The notes under the pieces were generated by a model, which was given only the letters and a program-made list of their open reading frames with translations, ran no database searches and was not told the origin of the DNA. Position numbers and translations under genes: made by a program. From Sipunculus nudus (taxonomy: Eukaryota > Annelida > Sipuncula > Golfingiida > Sipunculidae), in contig CM049314.1 of NCBI GenBank assembly GCA_026874595.1, forward strand, positions 16,236,729-16,300,728: a stretch of 64,000 nucleotides of DNA. The letters are read 5' to 3'. Each line of letters begins with the position of its first letter. Position 1 is the stretch's first letter. This document shows, one piece after another, positions 57,601 through 64,000 of the stretch.

Positions 57601-59529
57601 CTGCAGAGGCAATAGCAGTGTGTTCTCACAGGTCCATCCGTACGATCTCGCCATAGGCCCTTCAGTTTCATGCAACCTCAAAGCTGTGGTCGATACGTCA
57701 TGGTGTGCAACAACATCACACAGGGATGCTCGGGTTTTTGGAGGAAAGACGTCCCATACTCCTGCAGTGTGTGTACTTTCGTCATTTCTCCCGGAAGGTC
57801 CGGATGTCCCTGCAGCATGCAGTTTGGAAGGCGTGTTGTACCTTTTAGTTGTACTCACGAAATTGTACAGGTCCGGGTTGAAAAGGACGTCGATCAGTGC
57901 CTGGAGAGCCGTAACGGTTTCGTCGCGGCCCCCGTAGGTTTTCCACGTCATGCTCACGGGCACTTGCAGGCGTTGTTTTGCGCTTGGGTTCCTGACTGGG
58001 TGTGGGTCACCTAGGTTTCCTGTAGTACAAGACGGGTTCTGCAAGCGGTCCAGCACGTAGTCTAGTTGACTGCACAGCGCTATCGGTGTGGTCTGCGTCA
58101 CGTGCAGTATGTCCCGTGTCACATCACGGTCCACGCGGCGTGTCACGTCTGTCACATCGCTGACGTCTTTCGAAAACAAGACCAGACCGTCTCTGTGGGT
58201 CAACCCCGGGAATGTCTGTACCACGTAACCCTTTTCCACTCCAGCGAAAAGAGTCTCCGTAGGTTCCCCGTTGCTGTCGACAGGGCCCCGCATGATCGAG
58301 ACGTATTCTTCGGCTGTCGGTTCTCTGTCTTTCACGGTCTCTTTGTTGCTGTGTATGTTAAGGACCATGATACCCGTATGTGCGATCATCTGTTCCTCCG
58401 TTTTGTTTATGCGGAGCACACCACGGCGCAAGTCTATCAGCACGCGGTACATTGACATACTTTGAGCCATCTGCTGGTAAGTCTCGGGTCCCATCAGCAC
58501 CACACACAGAACATCCGAGGCATCGAAAAGTTCACTTTCCGAGGACAAAAGATCTTTCATCCGTTGCAGGTGAAGCTTCTGAGTGATGCTGGGCGGGTCG
58601 GCTCCCGGTCTGCTGAGCTGGGCCTCAGCTTCCTCCACGGCGACTTTCAATTTTGCCTTTGCTCCAGACCAAGGCGCCCCTTCGTCTCTTTGCGACCTCT
58701 CGCGGATGAAAGGAATCCGGTCACACTGCTGGCTGCACTGGTTCGCCAGGCGGCGGACAGCGCCGTATGCGTCCAGCCGGACTGAAAACAGGTTCGCCAT
58801 AAACATCCTCGCCGCCTCATTCAGTGCCTGACATTTCATAAGAGCTATGCGGTTGGGGTCAGGGGCACGTTGCAGCTGCAACCTGGTAGCGTACAGTGCC
58901 CGCATAATGGCTGCGTCCGGCGATATGTCCCTCAGGAACTCGCCCATGTGGGCCATGTTTCCGGCGCGCAGACTCGTTATGAGGTCCCTCATGCCGTCTT
59001 GCATCATATACCCGAACCGGACGATAGGTTCTGTGGTGTGAGCATCGTTTGTTTCACTGGCCAACTTTGTGCGTAATACGTTCAGCACGTCAAAGGGCAC
59101 ATCCAGGTAGGCTGAATGTGACAAGGCGAAGGTGAATTTCTTTTTCCGCCTCTGAACTGTCCTCGGGGGCGCCTTGTCTGACTGTGGCGGTTCCGACATC
59201 ACAGCGTCTTTACTGACGTATTCGACATCTTCGTACCTGCAGTCCATCATGTGCGGATCGAAACTTTGCACCAAGCAAACGCCCAGGGGTGTGTTTTGAA
59301 CGCCTCGCACTGACGCACCCGCCACATAGCATTTATAATATCTGATAAATTTGGATTCCAGCAACCGTGCATCCATAGGGTCGTTTTCCAGCAGTCCTCC
59401 CGTGGCGTAACTCTTCGCTAGTGTGTACAGTTCCTGTACGCCCGTGTTGAGGTAAGGGGCCAGGTGATGGTTGTCAAATGCAAAGGCCCAAGGCCCCAGT
59501 TGTGGGTGTGGCGGTGGTATAGCGGCCAT
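54661..59529 (-). CDS. Probable herpesvirus-type major capsid protein, 1,622 aa
   Basis: The largest ORF of the window, intronless and globular throughout, with no signal peptide or membrane segment. The N-terminus begins M-A-A-I-P-P-P-H-P. Its length is above the usual 1,350-1,400 residues of herpesvirus major capsid proteins. Near the C-terminus, N-P-W-A-S-L-P-F-S-L at residues 1462-1471 matches the N-P-W-A-S motif I know from herpesvirus capsid proteins. It is preceded by a region with long beta-like and small-residue segments. No other capsid fold family explains a protein of this size beside a polymerase-like gene. It should build the hexons and pentons of the icosahedral capsid. Confidence comes from size, context and this one motif. 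Confidence 0.75.
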   Translation of the reverse strand: MAAIPPPHPQLGPWAFAFDNHHLAPYLNTGVQELYTLAKSYATGGLLENDPMDARLLESKFIRYYKCYVAGASVRGVQNTPLGVCLVQSFDPHMMDCRYEDVEYVSKDAVMSEPPQSDKAPPRTVQRRKKKFTFALSHSAYLDVPFDVLNVLRTKLASETNDAHTTEPIVRFGYMMQDGMRDLITSLRAGNMAHMGEFLRDISPDAAIMRALYATRLQLQRAPDPNRIALMKCQALNEAARMFMANLFSVRLDAYGAVRRLANQCSQQCDRIPFIRERSQRDEGAPWSGAKAKLKVAVEEAEAQLSRPGADPPSITQKLHLQRMKDLLSSESELFDASDVLCVVLMGPETYQQMAQSMSMYRVLIDLRRGVLRINKTEEQMIAHTGIMVLNIHSNKETVKDREPTAEEYVSIMRGPVDSNGEPTETLFAGVEKGYVVQTFPGLTHRDGLVLFSKDVSDVTDVTRRVDRDVTRDILHVTQTTPIALCSQLDYVLDRLQNPSCTTGNLGDPHPVRNPSAKQRLQVPVSMTWKTYGGRDETVTALQALIDVLFNPDLYNFVSTTKRYNTPSKLHAAGTSGPSGRNDESTHTAGVWDVFPPKTRASLCDVVAHHDVSTTALRLHETEGPMARSYGWTCENTLLLPLQRSLSNVDHMNYHQAGSVRLLHDQPNPFQTLHFIPKNLDKTSFSKLCEITGGTIPDGFKEGTSALFVPRFHLENIPLCLRPLSSVQDAGESIARTHYPYLLDPTDPRSEAARVWSTSLNHSCQDLLCKRWEAMLIAKYPTDMLFVEKFHTHVCENGESIEFQYLLRSAYIFSAFGGVLTCDSNLTLMKAIATVPLPPVLRQFPPLQKLQQACRGIVKLTEDVAGCLMKRLAADLQVLGHGQIAAKLVSSEAVTFTKKESAILLRRSQEISSCTDLALPTPLPMGVTGSNMWQHVDMKDSTDVTCFAWMRQVPDEFATHPTKYDVTEKAKRDQTDAYSKCHVKIPTNIFQTATPQDMIQMKTFYSIMQQLCGSTMTAVKPRQDNQQMAACVTVATARDLFKKTARNNRHSSWDTQTQFYPLDNTVFRISAVPAASLRMKTTNGGLYRTETALCTDGVFLKNAVDISGDVSHITLKTFEGITFEYDDDTGLIKPSTKTKLEAAKKIVTDETAKTLWFPLPLSLEVMDVNMCETLTENKGKLIGKDIPRYNGCDMQPDIYLYAAAHHPVQRDGIHSRRVALSQLSPEARVMITPVQQTYATAAGICALAKQAGHATLGCMVLQHDKVETEHLFAATPASIWLRQGPVHTQETINDTHSGTIVQEMLRFSETKMGTSGLVVPHAMFTGNRTDGAYHPRVSWQGIDRNARNITSDVATLYVESAKAYGSSLAGKMTASSTGADPLQKTAGYVQGHSAYWPERDAGRGQAEKSTTDILLVPTCMPLEAFCNVVDVRNPGKSDAFQDCANRMTRSMFYTGEASGFSNPWASLPFSLAYVGHSQTSVGELLRMPQTIAERSPVHNGLDRGLTELLENMELGHLGRKRKTPGADVPVPGWKVGTKGDASHTHISPMSLSNSPGQYRHLSHVLGGAVPMTSCSAPHLSLDNRTWGEPTRFPDGNYKLNGFNTLLFNPNANPATSGGRPMA

Positions 59530-59663
59530 GTTGCGGATCCTCGAGGGTAAACAAAAACAAAAACGTGTTTTCCGTTATACCTTTGGTTGTCACTGTTCTC
59601 AATTCCCGTAACGGCTCGATAACGAATTGACATGAACGTTGATGTAAAGAGAGAACGAGGTCA

Positions 59664-59771
59664 ATGGCCCCTTTCCAAATACAGGTCTGTGTCAGTAGCG
59701 GCTGTGTGGTTCTGTTGGTTATTGGATTGGGGGTGTTCCTACTGTTCTTCTGTTCAGGTTGTTGTATATGA
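59664..59771 (+). CDS. Possible 35-residue membrane micropeptide
   Basis: A very short ORF with one strongly hydrophobic segment (G-C-V-V-L-L-V-I-G-L-G-V-F-L-L-F-F) followed by a Cys-rich end. It lies in the gap between the divergent capsid gene and the 219-residue membrane protein gene. It is too short to be certain; it may be an upstream ORF or the first exon of a spliced gene. Confidence 0.3.
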   Translation: MAPFQIQVCVSSGCVVLLVIGLGVFLLFFCSGCCI

Positions 59772-59800
59772 TTGCCCTAATAACGAAAGCATAGACAACG

Positions 59801-60460
59801 ATGAACGGCAAGGCGTCATTCGTCAGAGGTCGCCGTCTTCGTATCATGTTCGCCTTTGTTCTTGTGTCTGCATACGGCATTATCATCACAACAGGCGCGG
59901 CACATATATCTTTATGTGACGACAGTTCTTTTCTTCCTATATGTATGATACAATATGGATCCAGCATGATCTGCTTGACTGTGTTCGCGTACCGTATTTC
60001 CGGAAGGAACAACCCAAGGGAGACGAAGATGTCCGCTCATGAGGGACGTAATAAACATACGTTTGGGAGCAGACGAGGACCTCGAAAAAACACTTACATA
60101 TTCAGAGACGAAAAAGATGACAATGGAGGTGACACGTGTGAGGAAAACCATGAAGGCGAAAGGTTACTGGTGCATGACAAAGAGAACGTGCGTGGCACGA
60201 AGGGTGATCCACGTGATTTTTACAGTCTCACGGGGATGGTAACAGCCTCTTCCAAATCCGCAATCGTGTCTGGTTTGCATGTGATCATGATCATCCCTTG
60301 GTTCATAAGTTTCTTGGTGCAGATGGTGCGCGTGGCGAAAACAGGAATAGTTCAGCCCCCGTGCATCACGTTCTACGTACTCTCTGCCATGTACCTGTTA
60401 TTCACTGCAGCCGCCCTCGTCCTTGAAACCACTCAGCACGCCCTTTGGGACAGATCGTGA
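59801..60460 (+). CDS. Four-span membrane protein, 219 aa
   Basis: Four hydrophobic segments: about residues 16-37, 43-67, 152-176 and 185-209. A long charged cytosolic or lumenal loop of about 80 residues, rich in Lys, Glu and Asp, lies between the second and third. No family motif is recognised. The layout resembles four-span envelope or tegument-anchoring proteins. AATAAA follows at 60529-60534. It is the first of a same-strand run of four genes to 63.6 kb. Confidence 0.72.
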   Translation: MNGKASFVRGRRLRIMFAFVLVSAYGIIITTGAAHISLCDDSSFLPICMIQYGSSMICLTVFAYRISGRNNPRETKMSAHEGRNKHTFGSRRGPRKNTYIFRDEKDDNGGDTCEENHEGERLLVHDKENVRGTKGDPRDFYSLTGMVTASSKSAIVSGLHVIMIIPWFISFLVQMVRVAKTGIVQPPCITFYVLSAMYLLFTAAALVLETTQHALWDRS

Positions 60461-60887
60461 ACGCTATTTGCATTTGCTGGTGAGCAGGCGTTGGATGCTC
60501 AGGCACAGGAACGTTGAAACGACACAATAATAAAAAATGTGTGACACTTCGTCTCTCGAATAATTGCCTGATCGTGCAGTTACAAACCGGCGTCCCCCTA
60601 AGTGTACTGTTATCCGTGATAAACGCCTCGACTAGCCGGACATGTGTCCCAGACGTTAACCCGGATGTCGACATTTGGCCGCGGCAATGACACTCAACTT
60701 CTCCGACGACTTGCTACCAGAATATCTGTGGACGTTCCCACATGAGTGCGAAAGTCGTGCGCGTGACGTGTGTAGCAATTTGCAGTAACACCGTTTTCGG
60801 GCGTGAGTGGTTTCGCAAATTAAGGACAGGATACCAGGCATTGCACTACCGCCGCACGCAAAGTCGTTCACGCCACATTAGACAAGT
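60461..60887. other. Intergenic
   Basis: Contains the polyA signal above and the presumed promoter of the Bcl-2-like gene. Short ORFs on the minus strand have no features. Confidence 0.45.
60529..60534 (+). terminator. PolyA signal of the four-span protein gene
   Basis: AATAAA, about 70 bases past the stop at 60460. Confidence 0.55.
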
Positions 60888-61451
60888 TTGCTGATACGCT
60901 CGAATAACGGTATGCGTAGAAGATATCCGCTTGTTATGCCCCATTCTACAGCCAGGCGAATCGTGAATCATCTTTTCGTCTGTCAATTCCCTGAACGCCA
61001 CGATAACCGCTCAGTCTGTTCTGATTGTTTTATACCGTACGCGCACGTGGAAATTGCACTGGGAGGGTACATAAAGCAATTGGAAAACATGAAGGACATC
61101 AGAGTTGCGGGAGAGAGGTGGTGGTCATGTCTGAACGGGCAACATGACATTGAAAAGAGTCTGAATATCATACTAGGCCGCGTGGCGAACGGTTTCTGCT
61201 ATTATGGACATGCTTTGGTTTTTTTCGCATTCGCTTTGTCTGTTCGTCGTCAGTTGGAACGCAATGGCGTCCCGCTGGAAACCATTAAATGTGTGTCCTC
61301 TGTTTTCGTCAGGTGGGCTTATTTGTACGTGGTTAACCCGTCAATGCACAAGAACCATGCTTCTCCTGGGCTTTTCACAGGATGGATGCCACATGGGGTG
61401 CCAGGTTGGGTTTCTTTTATCTGTCAGATCGCGAAAGCCATCGCTGCATAA
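60888..61451 (+). CDS. Bcl-2-like protein, 187 aa
   Basis: Matches the layout of Bcl-2 family proteins. A BH4-like amphipathic start lies at about residues 21-34 (A-R-R-I-V-N-H-L-F). A strong BH1 follows at about 105-124 (Y-Y-G-H-A-L-V-F-F-A-F-A-L, aligning with the N-W-G-R-I-V-A-F-F-x-F pattern), and a BH2 at about 166-178 (G-W-M-P-H-G-V-P-G-W-V-S-F). Length is normal for the family. No clear BH3 and no C-terminal membrane anchor are present, which fits a virus-encoded prosurvival member that binds host BH3 proteins. The role, blocking mitochondrial apoptosis, is inferred from the fold. Met9 (60912) is an alternative start. Confidence 0.7.
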   Translation: MLIRSNNGMRRRYPLVMPHSTARRIVNHLFVCQFPERHDNRSVCSDCFIPYAHVEIALGGYIKQLENMKDIRVAGERWWSCLNGQHDIEKSLNIILGRVANGFCYYGHALVFFAFALSVRRQLERNGVPLETIKCVSSVFVRWAYLYVVNPSMHKNHASPGLFTGWMPHGVPGWVSFICQIAKAIAA

Positions 61452-61539
61452 CAGAGACTTGTATTTGTGCAGTGGGTGATGTGTATCTGTCTGATGTCAC
61501 AATGACAGCTGCCTCACCGATCAATGCGGGATCATTATC

Positions 61540-62751
61540 GTGCTGTGTGCGGCATTAAATATGGGACACACGACATTTCAGGTAGCCACTGGCCTAGCTG
61601 CGTCGATCGCCTGCATGGCTGCGGGGATCATCAGCGCTCTACACTTGTGGCACCCTGGGTGGTGGCCGGAGGACGACCACTGCGGTTGCATTTATTTACG
61701 CTCTGGACGCAACGCCTCTATGGAACCTTACTTTTTGCCACAAACCGCATACCCGACAAGCGCCTGCTGGTTGAGACGCCCACGTAGACTCAGGTGTACT
61801 GTCGGCATATTACTTTGCAATGAGAACGCGTCACCTGTTCCTACCACTGATTCGTCAGGTCGACCCCCGGAACGCCTTGTTGCGGCCTATGACGAGCTGC
61901 TGCAGGAGATGTTGTTTGACGCTGTGTGCTTCCCACTTGTGGGTCTATGTTTGTTCGTTGTTTTTAGCATGCACTTGCGCAACGCTGCGCATAAACTGCA
62001 TGTAGCTCACATCCGTATCATGGATGGTCTTCGTGAAAAAGCACAACAGAAACTTGCAGACAAAACAACAGCTTGTAACGACAACCCAGCCGTCCCCGGA
62101 GGCCACAACCCAAAATCCGATGTATCGCGTCCGCGCTTCACGTATGCGGAACCGAATCTCGTAGTGCCGCCGACACAGGGCGAAAAACCCGATGAGAAAC
62201 CTGCCATTCTCGACGGAGTGGACTCAATGGAAGCCGTTGTGTCCGAGGAAGCCGACCGGTACTTGACCACGGGCACCGATGAACCTCCTCCGCCGTATTC
62301 CCAGTTTGAATTCACCGGGTTCCACTGGCCGATCGGGAAAAATGACCGAAAGAGCGTGTCCACACGACACAGACACAACAAGTTGGTCTGTTCCGGCGCG
62401 TGCGGAGCTTTGCATGCCATGGTTATATTTCTCACTGTGGCCTGTTTGATGGGGACGTATTCATCCCATCGCCTACGTTCCTGTGACGCGTTCGTCCCCC
62501 AGTTTGCGTACTGGCACGCAGGCGTCTTAAGCGCGGGGTGTTGGGTGATGTTGTATTACGTGTCACTTTTGGTGGAGCGCTGTGGCATTTGTCGGCGCAG
62601 TGGGAAACACTCTGACGGTGACTGTTACGTGTGCGAATCGTGTTGCTCACGTATAATCAGCAAGATTATTTGCACGATCCTGACGCTTTCTGTGCTAGCA
62701 GGTTTGGGGTACGTGTTATACACGTACGTGATAAAGCCAAGGGTAGCATGA
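61540..62751 (+). CDS. Multi-span membrane protein with PPPPY motif, 403 aa
   Basis: About five hydrophobic spans: residues about 13-37, 128-145, 285-306, 324-346 and 372-397. The long loop between spans 2 and 3 (about 146-280) is hydrophilic and contains P-P-P-P-Y at 249-253, a match to the P-P-x-Y late-budding motif that recruits NEDD4-type ligases. A Cys-rich stretch with C-G-I-C and C-Y-V-C-E-S-C-C lies between spans 4 and 5. It is probably an envelope protein. Met8 (61561) is an alternative start. It lies 26 bases before the next gene. Confidence 0.72.
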   Translation: MLCAALNMGHTTFQVATGLAASIACMAAGIISALHLWHPGWWPEDDHCGCIYLRSGRNASMEPYFLPQTAYPTSACWLRRPRRLRCTVGILLCNENASPVPTTDSSGRPPERLVAAYDELLQEMLFDAVCFPLVGLCLFVVFSMHLRNAAHKLHVAHIRIMDGLREKAQQKLADKTTACNDNPAVPGGHNPKSDVSRPRFTYAEPNLVVPPTQGEKPDEKPAILDGVDSMEAVVSEEADRYLTTGTDEPPPPYSQFEFTGFHWPIGKNDRKSVSTRHRHNKLVCSGACGALHAMVIFLTVACLMGTYSSHRLRSCDAFVPQFAYWHAGVLSAGCWVMLYYVSLLVERCGICRRSGKHSDGDCYVCESCCSRIISKIICTILTLSVLAGLGYVLYTYVIKPRVA

Positions 62752-62776
62752 TGATATACACGTACCGCTATGAACC

Positions 62777-63622
62777 ATGACGACGGACGTTCTCGCGAGG
62801 CATGCAAAGACTGATACTGATCAGGACATGTCAGGTGTTGTCGATCCGTCGCAGAAAGGTGACAAGTACAGAAGAACTATGTCTTTCGATATCCGGAGTG
62901 GACGCACAGGTACGGTGCGCGAACCCGTGTCGCCGGGACCCTCGACCAGTGAGGTCAGTCACAACAGAGAGGTAGCAGATCTGAATGACCGATTTCGCTT
63001 GGCTTGTCGCATGACCGCTTGCACACGCCTAGCGGACGTATTGGAACACAAGGCCCTGGCGAGTGAAAGAAAATACGGGATTACGGGAAGAGCCCTGACA
63101 CTCGAATGGTACCGTATGCACAAAGACGAGTTGCAGCGTGCACGTGAAATGGCAACACGAGCGGCCGCTCAAGTCCGTCAGACCGAACATACAGACAAAC
63201 AGGTTGCTAGAGAAAAAGCCTTGCGTGAGGTATATCACTCGGGATCGACGAAAAATGCATTGTACGGTGCCGTTCGGCGCAACGTTATTGACCCTGTGAA
63301 AAGGCGTATTTTTAACACCCGGATGGAACGCGGATTGACGAACACGGTTCACAAGGAGAAAAGGCGTGCCTTAAAGGAGAGAAAAAAGCAGATGTGGTTA
63401 CAGCGGCTGAACGACGTGAAAGATGCATGCGCAGATATGTGGTCCAGCGATTCAGAATCGGACGACGGTGAGGACGGCGAGGGAAGAGGACAAGGTGAAA
63501 ATATGAAACTGGATGAAGAAATTGAGGAACTGTACCTTGCGCGTAATATGCCCGAACCGATTACAGACGATCCTTGCGACAGGACCATGTGCGAAGATCG
63601 GACGGAACCGCCGCCCATATGA
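62777..63622 (+). CDS. Charged tegument-like protein, 281 aa
   Basis: A long alpha-helical, highly charged protein. Residues about 65-215 are rich in Arg, Lys, Glu and Ala with a strongly basic part (R-R-A-L-K-E-R-K-K-Q). An acidic Ser/Asp/Glu tract (S-D-S-E-S-D-D-G-E-D) follows and then a short tail. There are no membrane segments and no recognised domain. It looks like a tegument or nucleic-acid-binding protein. The start lies just after the stop of the upstream membrane protein gene, suggesting cotranscription. Confidence 0.7.
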   Translation: MTTDVLARHAKTDTDQDMSGVVDPSQKGDKYRRTMSFDIRSGRTGTVREPVSPGPSTSEVSHNREVADLNDRFRLACRMTACTRLADVLEHKALASERKYGITGRALTLEWYRMHKDELQRAREMATRAAAQVRQTEHTDKQVAREKALREVYHSGSTKNALYGAVRRNVIDPVKRRIFNTRMERGLTNTVHKEKRRALKERKKQMWLQRLNDVKDACADMWSSDSESDDGEDGEGRGQGENMKLDEEIEELYLARNMPEPITDDPCDRTMCEDRTEPPPI

Positions 63623-64000
63623 TACAGTATAATGATTAACTGCAATGTTGGCACGTGTGATATATCAGACTTATATATCATCTGCGCCGAAATGTGTACC
63701 ATATATGCTGTTTTTTTTGCTCCGTCACAGCTCTGTATTGTATAGTGTTTTCATATTAAAGATTTATGTTCCTCTGTGATTCAGTATGTACTTTAAATGT
63801 GTAAAAGATAAAGCGTGTGCGTGTATACCACAACATAATAATAGACTAAAGACACAAACGCAACGATATGAAAACCGTCTTTATTTCTGTGATAACACTT
63901 TACATAAACATATATGTGAAATTGGGGAGGGATGGGGGGGGGGGTTGCAGTGTAACGGCGGACCGCGCGAATGTCATCTGGTTAACCGGTGGCATATCTC
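63623..64000. other. Right-end gap
   Basis: ATTAAA at 63755-63760 on the plus strand may serve the gene just ended. AATAAA on the minus strand at 63885-63880 implies a minus-strand gene beginning outside the window. A G-rich run lies near 63940. Confidence 0.5.
63880..63885 (-). terminator. PolyA signal of a gene beyond the right edge
   Basis: AATAAA on the minus strand with no minus-strand stop codon of a convincing gene inside the window. It points to a gene that lies to the right. Confidence 0.4.

Overview
The window looks like about 60 kb of a large invertebrate DNA virus of the malacoherpesvirus (mollusc herpesvirus) type, or an intact copy of one in a host chromosome. The best lineage marker is a 1,622-codon gene at 54661-59529 that I read as a herpesvirus-type major capsid protein. 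Supporting signs are dense, mostly intronless genes on both strands, TATA boxes about 50-100 bases before many starts, AATAAA signals in convergent gaps, and a host-derived set of IAP, RING, CARD, C-type-lectin and Bcl-2-like proteins. The assignment rests on motifs and context, not on a database search. I cannot tell a free viral genome from an integrated one.

Layout. 1-3.8 kb: AT-rich, microsatellite-rich, no convincing gene. 3.9-17.8 kb: apoptosis and ubiquitin block: a small RING-like ORF, a Cys-rich protein, a spliced BIR-BIR-UBA-RING IAP, a CARD protein, a protein with 57-residue acidic repeats, a CARD-RING protein, four tandem single-CARD genes and a double-CARD-RING protein. 17.3-19.05 kb: a repeated promoter-like segment ahead of an unrecognised 794-residue protein. 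21.6-27 kb: gene-poor. It holds a palindrome of about 3.3 kb built from 106-bp repeats around a GC-rich hairpin, with a tRNA-Asn gene lodged in one arm. 27-32.3 kb: a small paralogous protein, a double death-fold protein and two secreted or membrane C-type-lectin-like proteins. 32.8-34.6 kb: an intact FLYWCH-MULE transposase-like gene. 35-54.3 kb: large, mostly unrecognised proteins, including one RING protein, one possible OB-fold protein and a divergent family-B polymerase-like protein. 54.7-59.5 kb: the capsid gene. 59.6-63.6 kb: membrane proteins, a Bcl-2-like protein and a charged tegument-like protein.

How the genes may work together: the left half concentrates death-fold and ubiquitin-ligase proteins that could block CARD-dependent apoptosis or innate signalling. 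The Bcl-2-like protein at the right end would act on the mitochondrial branch. The right half carries structural and replication-type genes. The items most worth follow-up are the polymerase-like protein (possibly a helicase-primase accessory subunit of UL8 type), the transposase inside a herpesvirus-like genome, the CARD/RING expansion, and the tRNA-bearing palindrome.
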